From positions 1 through 34,203 of IMG/VR virus record IMGVR_UViG_3300022851_000057: a stretch of DNA of 34,203 nt; one strand, written 5' to 3'. Of this stretch, positions 9,101 to 15,547 are shown piece by piece. Position 1 is the first letter of the stretch. Every line of letters begins with the position of its first letter. The translations under genes and the position numbers were made by a program. The DNA is from a virus. A model generated the notes under the pieces. The model had not been told where the DNA came from. It made no database searches and was given only the letters and a program-made list of their open reading frames with translations.

Positions 9101-9669
9101 GCCGTGCCAAGCTTGCTAGATGCCGCAAGTGCGTTAATGACGCGGCTTGCATCTGATGCCGGGAGCTGGAATTGATTTAGCGCACTGCCAAGCGCCCTGG
9201 CTGCGTCTGGAAGTGCTATACCGGCAGCCTCCGCCAGAGTCACAGCTTCTCTGGTAACTGCCGCCAGCGATTCAGCAGATGCCAACAGATCAGGCTTTGC
9301 TGATGCTATTAGCTTAAATGCGGTTGCTGCTTGTGAAGCACTAAGGGAAGTTGTGCGGCCAATCTCTTTGGCTTGGTCAGTATAGAATTGTAAATCCTTG
9401 CCGGTCGCGCCCGTAATGGCTGACAATTCTGAAATTGATTTTGCAAATTCGGAGTGCGCACTTATAATTCCAGAGATTGCAGCCTTGGCAGCATTGAAGC
9501 CAACGTAAGCGCCAATATAACTAAGGATTTTAGTTTTAGCATTATCAAACCCGGAACCAATCTTGCCAGTTGCGGCAGTTGTGTCAGTCCCGAGTTTATT
9601 TATATCCTGCGAAGCACCTTTAACCTGACTGGTATCTACTTTTACAACGATGTTTGCCAAGTCAGTCAT
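6172..9669 (-). CDS. Tail tape measure protein (1165 aa)
   Basis: This is the longest gene. It sits between the tail chaperone and distal tail genes, as expected for the tape measure that sets tail length and is ejected with DNA. The N-terminal 350 residues match the phage tape-measure core (coiled helices, with A-A-G-I-A-L-P-D-A-A-R-A-L-G-S-A-L-N-Q-F and G-L-D-F-E-E-T-V-A-G segments). Two hydrophobic stretches lie near residues 380-400 and 485-510, followed by coiled coil (about 520-720), a Gly/Ala/Ser-rich low-complexity tract (about 780-940) and a C-terminal domain with G-L-R-R-V-P-F-D-G-Y-R-A-E-L-H-K-N-E-E-V, typical of these proteins. At the known rule of about 0.15 nm per residue the tail would be roughly 175 nm. 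Confidence 0.92.
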   Translation of the reverse strand: MTDLANIVVKVDTSQVKGASQDINKLGTDTTAATGKIGSGFDNAKTKILSYIGAYVGFNAAKAAISGIISAHSEFAKSISELSAITGATGKDLQFYTDQAKEIGRTTSLSASQAATAFKLIASAKPDLLASAESLAAVTREAVTLAEAAGIALPDAARALGSALNQFQLPASDASRVINALAASSKLGTAEVGAVTEALRNAGSAANSLGLDFEETVAGIQALAASGREGADAGTALRQVLLRLESTANEKLQPSVVGLVGALDHLKTMSLDNTELMDLFGQEAFTAATSLLSQSHIVSDLNVTLRGTNTATEQAAINMDNLSGDVLASKSAFEALQIEIGGSFNPALRAATQASTAFIASWADANKIKNSIEAVASAATMLALVIGTKMVVALAESTAATIKDSAAKYASMIADQQKTAATLALANADLFAARSAAARTPGFYLNAQAMAALTAAEVAATGASTAHTAAMGRSLTAMTALKGAMALIGGPVGVAMIAAFGVYKLTEALLEMDVAANRLSGPEFAAQRIDVMSINLEQATVNVGAAREAISLLLLELASANEIYGESSKEVAGLSNKLDLQQNWLNLNKVKLAELTQEYNSLTENVDDAAGSLSDFTIETQEATASQEEMNAKAFEVLGILSNERGALNLSSLELAIRNNLQKAGVDATSDLGKQIIAATTALNLEEQALIDVGEAAKQAEKDNETAQGKIAKAAEEAARIAEEKWARTHEFMTTSLLEIAENGGNAFNDMAKAFETMVKRMVAEWLASGLMGILSGQGLGGFNKTTGIGQLFSGGGLTENIKSALGIGGSGASSPGGSAVDAAMNKGISTAASKIGSLLGIGGGTIAAGTAVGGTAGVSTVFAASAPSAAGITSSAIGGTAATGAGGIGATLSGIGSSITGGLATAGSTAMSLLSAIPGWGWALGGAALLAKVLAKEETLSNNGGFLIRDIPSVSSDRKFDVPAFDSGFDPVGFARREDQGAASEIINVFRADDAMLTALAKANGLSVNYDSMNFGGYNEKGQGNGLFFGTASEDGKNTAVSLEDQRSLFISHWLRGLSGQVDQSIINAALSQGSADAMLQKAATIGGYDGSHASGLRRVPFDGYRAELHKNEEVLTAGDPRNSNNGGDSMIVEMRKIAASVKRTADILMRVTRDGDALLTEPV

Positions 9670-10068
9670 CTATTTACCCATCGCCTTAAATGCGGATTTG
9701 ATACTTTGAGCCAGTTCTTTCTTGTCCTCACTTTTGGAGTAAGGCTTGCCGATATTGGAATCATCGTACAACCTGCACGATGATGCGTACTGGTCAGACA
9801 TTCTCTTTATCGTCTGTGTCTCCCATATTGTAACAGGTATTCTAAAAAGGCAGAAAAACGCAGCAAGCTCAGACCACGACAACCCGCTTACATGACCACC
9901 TGTGCTAGACGTGGTTCCTGCCCTGGTTAGTATCTCAATCAGGTAATAAAAATTACCAGTGTCCGGCATCGCCTCGCTGACTTCTTCATCAATCATGCGC
10001 TCCATCCGTGGAGCCTTCTGATCCTTTGCCCTTGTGCAAAGCCACGCCCACTGCTGGACGTACAGCAT
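9670..10068 (-). CDS. Tail assembly chaperone, T-type extension reached by -1 frameshift
   Basis: This reading frame lies between the tail chaperone and the tape measure, the place of the lambda T frame. It is open upstream of its first ATG (10068) back to the slippery site at 10086-10092, and that ATG has no convincing ribosome site. The sequence (from M-L-Y-V-Q-Q-W-A-W-L to K-S-A-F-K-A-M-G-K) is mostly helical with a W-S-E-L-A-A-F-F-C-L-F segment. It is most likely made only as the C-terminal part of a G-T fusion of about 271 residues (10484 to 9670) that loads onto the tape measure during tail assembly. Independent initiation at 10068 cannot be excluded. Confidence 0.8.
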   Translation of the reverse strand: MLYVQQWAWLCTRAKDQKAPRMERMIDEEVSEAMPDTGNFYYLIEILTRAGTTSSTGGHVSGLSWSELAAFFCLFRIPVTIWETQTIKRMSDQYASSCRLYDDSNIGKPYSKSEDKKELAQSIKSAFKAMGK

Positions 10069-10079
10069 CAGCGTTTCAG

Positions 10080-10484
10080 TTATCTCAAAAAAAGGTTCGC
10101 ACGATCACCTGCTGCTTCCAGTACCTGCTCTGCAATCCAGTTGCGCTCCTGATAGATCATCAGCGCATTCTCTTTCGTGCATTTGAGCTTTACGCCATCA
10201 AACTCAATCGAGTCTGACCACGACACTGTGCATTCGGCAAGTATGTCGTACAGTGTTGCTTCAAGTGCCGATTGTGGAACAGGTTTGTTCTTATACCGGC
10301 TACCGTTTTTCGTGTTGTTCATCTTGGCAACGGATTGCCATTTCTCGGAGTCTTTGCCGAGCACCTTGATGACAATGCTGCCGCCTTTTTCGTCTTTGAG
10401 ATACTCACCCGTTACCGGGTGCTGAAGTTTTACAGCAATGCCATCTTCAGCCGCAACCTTTAAATTTATCTGCGATAAATCCAT
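10080..10484 (-). CDS. Tail assembly chaperone, G-type short form (134 aa)
   Basis: The ATG at 10484 (MDLSQINLKVAAEDGIAVKL) follows a GGTGGGG ribosome site; an in-frame TTG at 10502 lacks one. The product binds the tape measure during tail assembly and is absent from the finished virion in related phages. N-terminal half: beta-rich with H-P-V-T-G-E-Y-L. C-terminal half: helical with a W-x-D-S-I-E-F-D-G-V-K-L and N-W-I-A-E-Q-V pattern typical of phage tail chaperones. The gene ends in RANLFLR-stop, with the slippery run T7 two codons before the stop, and lies between tail tube and tape measure as expected. Confidence 0.85.
   Translation of the reverse strand: MDLSQINLKVAAEDGIAVKLQHPVTGEYLKDEKGGSIVIKVLGKDSEKWQSVAKMNNTKNGSRYKNKPVPQSALEATLYDILAECTVSWSDSIEFDGVKLKCTKENALMIYQERNWIAEQVLEAAGDRANLFLR
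10086..10092 (-). promoter_or_regulatory. Programmed -1 ribosomal frameshift site T_TTT_TTG
   Basis: Read on the minus strand, the end of the chaperone frame is AAC CTT TTT TTG AGA TAA. The heptamer T TTT TTG allows both tRNAs to slip back one base onto TTT TTT. The next codon GAG then opens the frame that runs through the 9670-10068 coding region to its stop just before the tape measure. The zero-frame stop is only two codons after the slip site. This is the G/G-T arrangement conserved in long-tailed phages. Confidence 0.85.
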
Positions 10485-10507
10485 TATTTCCCCACCGTGC
10501 AAAGTTA

Positions 10508-10529
10508 AGCGCGGGAGTTACCCCGCGCT
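10508..10529 (-). terminator. Strong hairpin downstream of the tail tube gene
   Basis: AGCGCGGG (10508-10515) and CCCGCGCT (10522-10529) form a perfect 8-base stem around a 6-base loop. On the minus strand the hairpin is followed by TTAACTTTG, a poor U-tract, so it may be a leaky terminator, an attenuator, or a stem protecting the 3' end of the abundant tail-tube message. It lies 7 bases after the tail tube stop codon. Confidence 0.65.
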
Positions 10530-10535
10530 ATTGGA

Positions 10536-10982
10536 TTAAGCTGCTGCTACGTTCACCAGAGCGCGTGTCAGCTCAAGCGTTGCGCCGCCCTGCTTAATGC
10601 TGTCCGCACTACCGGGCGTCTGAGTGAACCCCATGACCAGTGCTGTAGTGTAGTCAATTTCGCCGTCCGGGTAGGTAATCTCGATTGCCACTTCCGTATC
10701 TGCTGTGCTGGCAGTTTTAAAAGCAGTCTGTCCGGTATCAGCAGCATCAGAGGCAAAGCTCAGCGCCATCGTGCCGTGATTAACTGAGCCTTTTTTCTTG
10801 GTGATCTCACGCTCTGCCAAAGGGCTGTGCGTAACAAGGCTGTACACCGAGCCAAAGGATGGCAGCTCTGTAATTTCACCTACTGGCAAAAAAGTTAGCT
10901 CCGCATAACCGGCAGCATTAAAAGTTGCTGGTAATGCTGCGGATACTGCAAGGGTGGTTCCTGCGCTTGTTTGAATAGCCAT
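10536..10982 (-). CDS. Major tail tube protein (148 aa)
   Basis: The protein polymerises to form the tail tube. The sequence begins MAIQTSAGTTLAVSAALPAT and has the beta-rich composition of tube proteins, with E-L-P-S-F-G-S-V-Y near 40, a K-K-K-G-S-V-N-H-G-T-M-A-L-S-F segment near 65, and I-T-Y-P-D-G-E-I-D-Y near 103 leading to V-M-G-F-T-Q-T-P-G. An AGGA ribosome site precedes the ATG. Position between the tail terminator-like gene and the frameshifted chaperone supports the call. A strong hairpin follows the stop, consistent with a highly expressed gene. Confidence 0.85.
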   Translation of the reverse strand: MAIQTSAGTTLAVSAALPATFNAAGYAELTFLPVGEITELPSFGSVYSLVTHSPLAEREITKKKGSVNHGTMALSFASDAADTGQTAFKTASTADTEVAIEITYPDGEIDYTTALVMGFTQTPGSADSIKQGGATLELTRALVNVAAA

Positions 10983-10998
10983 TCTTTAATTCCTCATT

Positions 10999-11397
10999 TC
11001 AGCGGGCGATGTAGGCCCAATAAGTAAAAGTTAAAACAATTTTATACCAGCCTTCTTCCGGGAAGCCAACATCGCGCCCAACTCGGTTAATTTTAACAGA
11101 CTGTCCATCGTATGTCAGCAAGGTGCCGATTTTGAAAGTTGCAGATATTGTGTCAGCCATAGTCTTAATACCAATCGCACCGGACAGCAACGGGTAGCGC
11201 AAAATTACACGGAATACTCCGGTTGTTTCGTTGCTGTCTGTAATCGAGAAAGGTGACTGATCGTTCTGTGCCACGATCAATTCAGCGTACGCAGTGCCAG
11301 GTACTGGAACGTATGGTAAATTTTCATGTGCTATTGGCAGCCCGTATTCGGCGGTAATGAATGCGTTGGTAAATGCTTGGTCGATTTTGACTGTCAT
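10999..11397 (-). CDS. Tail terminator / DUF4128-like protein (132 aa)
   Basis: The start overlaps the stop of the upstream connector gene (ATGA). The sequence starts MTVKIDQAFTNAFITAEYGL and includes H-E-N-L-P-Y-V-P-V-P-G-T-A-Y-A-E-L-I, a pattern I associate with DUF4128 proteins that cap the tail tube. It also has G-V-F-R-V-I-L-R-Y-P and ends in F-T-Y-W-A-Y-I-A-R. Its place between the gp10-like gene and the tail tube fits a tail-completion (lambda U-like) role. Confidence 0.78.
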   Translation of the reverse strand: MTVKIDQAFTNAFITAEYGLPIAHENLPYVPVPGTAYAELIVAQNDQSPFSITDSNETTGVFRVILRYPLLSGAIGIKTMADTISATFKIGTLLTYDGQSVKINRVGRDVGFPEEGWYKIVLTFTYWAYIAR

Positions 11398-11762
11398 CGC
11401 TCAACCTTTTTTACAGAAGTTTTTACCATGCGCCCAACTGCTGCCTGCATCTTTGCCACTATTGCGTCGCGCTCGTTCCAAACCTCGACATAAGGCAGAT
11501 TGTTTGTAATGTAGGTTAATGAAACGCCTGTAACTTTTGCTCCTTCAGCCTCTATTGTCGGCCCGCCATCTTTATCTAATCTGTCCAGCTCTGATGTTAT
11601 GGGGCTGTCTTGTGATAGCTGCCAATTCCCACGCATTCGTCCGGTGTCAATCCGGGTGCCCATAACTAAGTTTTTCAAAATCTCAAGTTTTAATTCCCGC
11701 GACACGCTATCAAGATTCCTTTCAGTCTTATCAGCCCACTGCTGCAATGTCATAGTTGCCAT
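11394..11762 (-). CDS. Head-tail connector / HK97 gp10-like protein (122 aa)
   Basis: The product starts MATMTLQQWADKTERNLDSV and has the R-I-D-T-G-R-M-R-G-N-W-Q-L-S motif (about 36-50) plus N-N-L-P-Y-V-E-V-W near 88, the hallmarks of HK97 gp10-type neck proteins (DTGxxRxxW and PYAxxxE-like). The first half is helical. It overlaps by one base the upstream connector and by four bases the tail terminator-like gene, so these connectors are probably translated as a coupled set. Confidence 0.82.
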   Translation of the reverse strand: MATMTLQQWADKTERNLDSVSRELKLEILKNLVMGTRIDTGRMRGNWQLSQDSPITSELDRLDKDGGPTIEAEGAKVTGVSLTYITNNLPYVEVWNERDAIVAKMQAAVGRMVKTSVKKVER

Positions 11763-12112
11763 TATTTGCGCACCTGTATCACATAGGCCACATCACCCGC
11801 CTGCACCTGCTTGTTCTGCCAGTTTATGACCTGCCAATACTCTGCGCCGACCTGAAACCTGTCACCTGTCTGTGGCTCTTGTGCGCTTGTTAGAACGTAC
11901 ATTCTATCACCAGCAAGGATTGTCGTGTTATCAATCCTGTCAATCCGCACCGATACCGCTACTGCTGTCACTGCAAGGTCTGATGTAGTTTCTGTATTAA
12001 CGCCCGTCACTGGATCAATACCGCCTCCTGTTTTGCGCCGGATAACAGACACAAAACCAAAATCAGCAATGAGCGTATCGGCCACAAGTGTCATGTCGGT
12101 AAGCAGTGTCAT
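11762..12112 (-). CDS. Head completion / head-tail joining protein (116 aa)
   Basis: The sequence contains I-R-R-K-T-G-G-G-I-D-P-V-T-G (about 24-37) and a C-terminal beta-rich half with G-D-R-M-Y-V-L-T-S and V-G-A-E-Y-W-Q-V-I-N-W-Q, a pattern common to phage head-closure proteins of the SPP1 gp16/HK97 gp7 type. It lies between the DnaT-like adaptor and the gp10-like protein and overlaps both. The specific family assignment is by position and composition. Confidence 0.7.
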   Translation of the reverse strand: MTLLTDMTLVADTLIADFGFVSVIRRKTGGGIDPVTGVNTETTSDLAVTAVAVSVRIDRIDNTTILAGDRMYVLTSAQEPQTGDRFQVGAEYWQVINWQNKQVQAGDVAYVIQVRK

Positions 12113-12609
12113 ACGCGCACTACCGTCAAACCGGAAACTCTAAGAAGCTGTGTAATATACATTGTGGATGTTCGGGTTTTGCTGATTTTCAGTGCCGCGC
12201 TGCTCGGGTCAGCGTACTCAATAGCTACCGCACCCTCCACACGTTTGCTGATCGTTGGTAGCTCTGCAATGGTTGGATTGTAGGGGTCTTCCCCTGCGTT
12301 TATCTCTAGAGCCACCGCCAACTGCGCGTTAATTACTGCTAGTGGAATCTCGGTGGATAGCCAATGCCAGTTCTGAATTACAAGATTAAGGCGTGGATAG
12401 GCTGTGGTCTGCCCGCGGTCGACTAGCTCACCTATCAGCCTCGGTCCCATGCCCGTGATGTACTCAGCCGCTTTTATCAACATCACATCAGCGGCAACAG
12501 TATCGGCAATCGTCACGCCACGTTCAGCCGCGTAAGTGATAAACGCAGCGCGAGTAACCCAACTGTTTGCACCCGCAACTATGCTGCCATTTTCAACTAT
12601 GATAGCCAT
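12109..12609 (-). CDS. Head-tail adaptor, DnaT-like domain (166 aa)
   Basis: The ATG at 12609 has an AGGTG ribosome site and gives MAIIVENGSIVAGANSWVT, the usual N-terminus of the phage DnaT-like/head-tail adaptor family. A GTG at 12645 would add 12 residues and begin inside the terminator hairpin. Features include A-N-S-W-V-T-R-A-A-F-I-T-Y-A-A-E-R-G (about 13-30) and K-A-A-E-Y-I-T-G-M-G (about 45-54). It acts at the connector between portal and tail. The gene follows the coat protein and begins the coupled connector set. Confidence 0.78.
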   Translation of the reverse strand: MAIIVENGSIVAGANSWVTRAAFITYAAERGVTIADTVAADVMLIKAAEYITGMGPRLIGELVDRGQTTAYPRLNLVIQNWHWLSTEIPLAVINAQLAVALEINAGEDPYNPTIAELPTISKRVEGAVAIEYADPSSAALKISKTRTSTMYITQLLRVSGLTVVRV

Positions 12610-12631
12610 GATCGCTGCACCTATTGTGGTT

Positions 12632-12659
12632 AAAAAGCCCGCCACCGAAGCAGCGGGCT
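12632..12659 (-). terminator. Rho-independent terminator after the coat gene
   Basis: The 7-base stem AGCCCGC (12636-12642) / GCGGGCT (12653-12659) with a 10-base loop is followed on the minus strand by TTTTT. It lies just downstream of the coat stop and upstream of the adaptor start. It is probably a partial terminator that keeps coat mRNA higher than that of the connectors. Confidence 0.8.
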
Positions 12660-12666
12660 GTCTGGT

Positions 12667-13830
12667 TTAGCCTAACAGCAAAGCTGTGTGCGCGGGCTTT
12701 ATGTTTTTCACACCCCAGGCCAGCGACACTTCATAGCGCACCTTGCGGTAACCCTTGTACATCGCAAACTCCATTGTCAGCCCACTACGCGTATCAGTGA
12801 TAAGCATCACATCAGTCGCCTGATCACCCTCTACAGGACGTGCAGGAGGGCGAGCCAGCAGAACGATTGCAGAGCGGTTGAACGCCATGTTGCGCGCAGA
12901 GGTTGCGGTCACAGTGATGGCGCGTGTAGCTACGCCCTGAGCAACGCGCAAGCCAGGTGCGGCAATAGTTACCACGTCACCAGATGCAGGGTTAGCGCCT
13001 GCGAAAACAACGCTTGTAACGACATATTTATTACCGTCGTTTGCCAGTGTAATCACATCACCGGCAGCAACAACACCAGTGCCAGCAGTTGCTAGGACCA
13101 GAGCAGTTTGGCCAACAGTCAGAGCGCCGGACGTAGTAGTTGCTGAAGCCATAGCGCCCGCAACTTGCGTATTGATCTGAGCAGACTCGCGAAGCGGCAT
13201 ACCTGCCAGATCAAGTAAGACACCTTGACGCAGCATTGAGTCAGTGCCAGCAGAATTAACCGCTGACTGCTTGCCAATGAAATTAGCACCGGCAGACGTG
13301 TTGATAACAAGCTGATTATCTGAGCCTGGAGCGCCGTTATCCTTAAGGATTTTCAGCACGTTTGATGCATCAGTGTAATCGTTAGCTGTGCCAAAAGGCG
13401 TGGTTGCAGCCGTACCATAAGCGCGGCTAAAAGTCTTTTGCAGTGCTGCCAGATCCGTCTCAACCTCATTGGCAAGCGCCCGAATAGCCTGGGCAATTTT
13501 ATTTGCCCGAACGTTTAAGTAACCAGCGCCGCTGCTGAGTCCTTTCTGGTCCTCGCCAACAAAACCAAAATCTGCAACCCGCGACTTGGTAATAACAATG
13601 CTGGTCGTTCCAGAAGTCTGCCCGCTAGGCTCAGGTATGGCCATTCCGGGAGTCGTGTTACCGACATTACCCGCTGCTTCCACGTCAATGATAATGCTCT
13701 GGTTAAGTGCTGCACGTTCTGCGCTTGCCGACATAGTGACCGCAGGGATCATGCCTGTAAGCTCGCGTGACACAACGTCCAGTGCTTCGTATATATCCGG
13801 AACTAATCCGTTGATGGTATTCTCTGCCAT
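12667..13830 (-). CDS. Major capsid protein, P22 coat-like (387 aa)
   Basis: The shell protein of the head. Its position between scaffold and connectors, its length and the sequence pattern fit the P22 coat family: N-terminal arm (MAENTINGLVPDIYEALDVV), a V-A-D-F-G-F-V-G-E-D segment near 84, the spine-helix region with I-A-Q-A-I-R-A-L-A-N-E-V-E-T-D-L near 111, an inserted beta domain around 225-300 (Val/Thr/Ala/Gly-rich, comparable in place to the P22 insertion domain), and a C-terminal P-domain-like end with R-Y-E-V-S-L-A-W-G. The ribosome site AAGGA lies nine bases before the ATG. A terminator hairpin follows. Confidence 0.85.
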   Translation of the reverse strand: MAENTINGLVPDIYEALDVVSRELTGMIPAVTMSASAERAALNQSIIIDVEAAGNVGNTTPGMAIPEPSGQTSGTTSIVITKSRVADFGFVGEDQKGLSSGAGYLNVRANKIAQAIRALANEVETDLAALQKTFSRAYGTAATTPFGTANDYTDASNVLKILKDNGAPGSDNQLVINTSAGANFIGKQSAVNSAGTDSMLRQGVLLDLAGMPLRESAQINTQVAGAMASATTTSGALTVGQTALVLATAGTGVVAAGDVITLANDGNKYVVTSVVFAGANPASGDVVTIAAPGLRVAQGVATRAITVTATSARNMAFNRSAIVLLARPPARPVEGDQATDVMLITDTRSGLTMEFAMYKGYRKVRYEVSLAWGVKNIKPAHTALLLG

Positions 13831-13842
13831 GATAGATATTCC

Positions 13843-14469
13843 TTAATCGTTAATTTTGCCGCCATTTTTGACGAATTTCATGCGTGCAATTGAATCTAGT
13901 GAGTCGAACTCAGATCGAGTTATTGATGGTGAGGCACCGCCTCCTTTTGACCCACCAGCAGCACCGCCGCCAGAAGATTGATTGCCTTTCAGGAGCGAGG
14001 AGAATCGAACACTGTTCGCAAACTCCTTTTTGAGATCGTCAACCGTAGAAACTGTTAGGTTACCGGAATCATCGGTTACTTTCAAAACATTATCCACGAA
14101 TTTTAATCGTTTGGCAATATAGTCAGCCAGCAGGACTGCATCGTTCTCACTTCCTGCCAAATCCATCGCTAAACGAAGCGCTGCTGTGTTGCCTTTCTCG
14201 CTTGCGCTCTGGTCTGCCATGCCCTGCAATTGTGATTGCAGTTGTTTTCGCTCTGCTTCGCTGGACTCAAATAATTGCTTAAAGTTGCCTTCAGCCTCAG
14301 CCTTTTCGCGGGCAAGTCGCTTTGCTTCTGTCTCAGCCGCTTTGTTGTGCTTGTTGGCTTCCTCAATTTTGGCTGTCAACCGTTCGTTCTCTAACTTAAT
14401 CTCGGTTATGGAATCAAGTTGCGCTTGTGTCTCAGGTGAGATCGCAGGGGCATCAATTATATCAGTCAT
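13843..14469 (-). CDS. Head scaffolding protein (208 aa)
   Basis: A Lys/Glu/Ala-rich coiled-coil protein directly before the coat gene. Residues about 15-90 form a long charged helix, followed by a helical core, a Gly/Ser-rich linker (GGGAAGGSKGGGA near 175) and a basic C-terminal helix ending in R-M-K-F-V-K-N-G-G-K-I-N-D, the usual coat-binding end. A GAGG ribosome site lies seven bases before the ATG at 14469; the ATG at 14472 is equally possible. Two small hairpins lie immediately upstream, one touching the ribosome site. It helps coat proteins assemble and leaves the mature head. Confidence 0.82.
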   Translation of the reverse strand: MTDIIDAPAISPETQAQLDSITEIKLENERLTAKIEEANKHNKAAETEAKRLAREKAEAEGNFKQLFESSEAERKQLQSQLQGMADQSASEKGNTAALRLAMDLAGSENDAVLLADYIAKRLKFVDNVLKVTDDSGNLTVSTVDDLKKEFANSVRFSSLLKGNQSSGGGAAGGSKGGGASPSITRSEFDSLDSIARMKFVKNGGKIND

Positions 14470-14480
14470 CATAGTACCTC

Positions 14481-14515
14481 GACGGAACATCCGTCATAAT
14501 TTGCGGAACATCCGC
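14481..14515 (-). promoter_or_regulatory. Tandem CGGATGTTCCG hairpins before the scaffold gene
   Basis: Two copies of the core CGGATGTTCCG (minus strand) stand in tandem: GACGGATGTTCCGTC (14481-14495, 6-base stem) and GCGGATGTTCCGC (14503-14515, 5-base stem), both with a TGT loop. The first sits directly before the GAGG ribosome site of the scaffold gene. The same core occurs at 19264-19278 and 20892-20904. Outer base pairs differ but stay complementary. Confidence 0.7.
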
Positions 14516-14518
14516 TTA

Positions 14519-15547
14519 TTAAAGCAACGCAATTCCTGTCATGCCATCCAGCTCACGCAGTGTGTACTTGCGTCCCGTGGGGTCTGTAAACCGGTCGATT
14601 GATAACTTGCCGGAACGGAACAGCGCAGAACGCTCTGGCCCAAGTGCTTCATCAACAAATTCCTTGGGCTGGTCTTTGAGCCAGCCTCCGTAAGTCTTGC
14701 GTGCGCCGATAAACTCGACCTTGCCATCTGCGCCTTTTGATGGCCGGTCACCGCCCATGCCTATCTCAGCAAATATCCCGTTAATTACAGGCACAGTGGT
14801 GGAGCGGCAACGAAAATGTGCAGGAGGTCTCGGACCTAGGTCCACAGGGTATTCAGCGCCATCGCGGCCCGCACAGATTAAACTTGTGCGATTGTCCAGC
14901 GTAGCAACCCAACGCACAGCCTTCACCAGATCCGCATTACGCCCATAAACTTGCTCCCGCGCCACCTGTGCGGCATCATTGATTGCAGTCCTGACTAGCG
15001 CCTCAACGTGCCGCCTTTCTACCGTGGCAAGGATCTCAGATACCTTGCGGGCGATCTGTGGCGTAGTATCCCCAAGCGCCAGCCCGTCGGTAATCGTCTG
15101 TGCTACCAGCTTTGAGCTGCTTCCTGCCGAGTCTTTTAGCATCTGCGGAATGTCCACGCTGCCACGGCTTTTTCTCACTGTGAGCAACGAGCCGTTGACC
15201 GCTGCTATCAGCGCATCGTTTGATGGTAGGATGAAATCGACTTTAGATACCTGGTTGTATGACATTACAGAAAACTGCGCTTCACTTATTGCAATCTCGT
15301 TTGTTGACTTGCGCACCTGTCCTGATAGCTTTTGAACAAGCGGAAGATACATGGCGTCAATGTCAGCAAGCAGGACCACCAGCCGCTGTCGCTGAAATTG
15401 CGTAGGCTCTTGCATAATGCGGGCGTTAATATCGAGGCGCAGGCGATTCAGCGTTGAAATCGCTTTTTTTGCCTCGCCGCCCGCAAACCGCTCAAGGAAA
15501 ATCTGCCTGCGCGTTGCCGTGTCAATTAGCCGTGTTGTTGCGCTCAA
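14519..15547 (-). CDS. Minor head protein, Mu F / SPP1 gp7-like (342 aa)
   Basis: The gene starts at a TTG with a GAGG ribosome site nine bases upstream, overlapping the portal stop. Residues about 190-270 carry the Mu F-like core: A-R-E-Q-V-Y-G...V-R-W-V-A-T-L-D-N-R-T-S-x-I-C-A-G-R-D-G...P-P-A-H-F-R-C-R-S-T-T-V-P, the hallmark of this family. The N-terminal half is helical. Relatives sit inside the head near the portal and assist head assembly or DNA ejection. It stands in the standard order portal, head protein, scaffold, coat. Confidence 0.88.
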   Translation of the reverse strand: MSATTRLIDTATRRQIFLERFAGGEAKKAISTLNRLRLDINARIMQEPTQFQRQRLVVLLADIDAMYLPLVQKLSGQVRKSTNEIAISEAQFSVMSYNQVSKVDFILPSNDALIAAVNGSLLTVRKSRGSVDIPQMLKDSAGSSSKLVAQTITDGLALGDTTPQIARKVSEILATVERRHVEALVRTAINDAAQVAREQVYGRNADLVKAVRWVATLDNRTSLICAGRDGAEYPVDLGPRPPAHFRCRSTTVPVINGIFAEIGMGGDRPSKGADGKVEFIGARKTYGGWLKDQPKEFVDEALGPERSALFRSGKLSIDRFTDPTGRKYTLRELDGMTGIALL

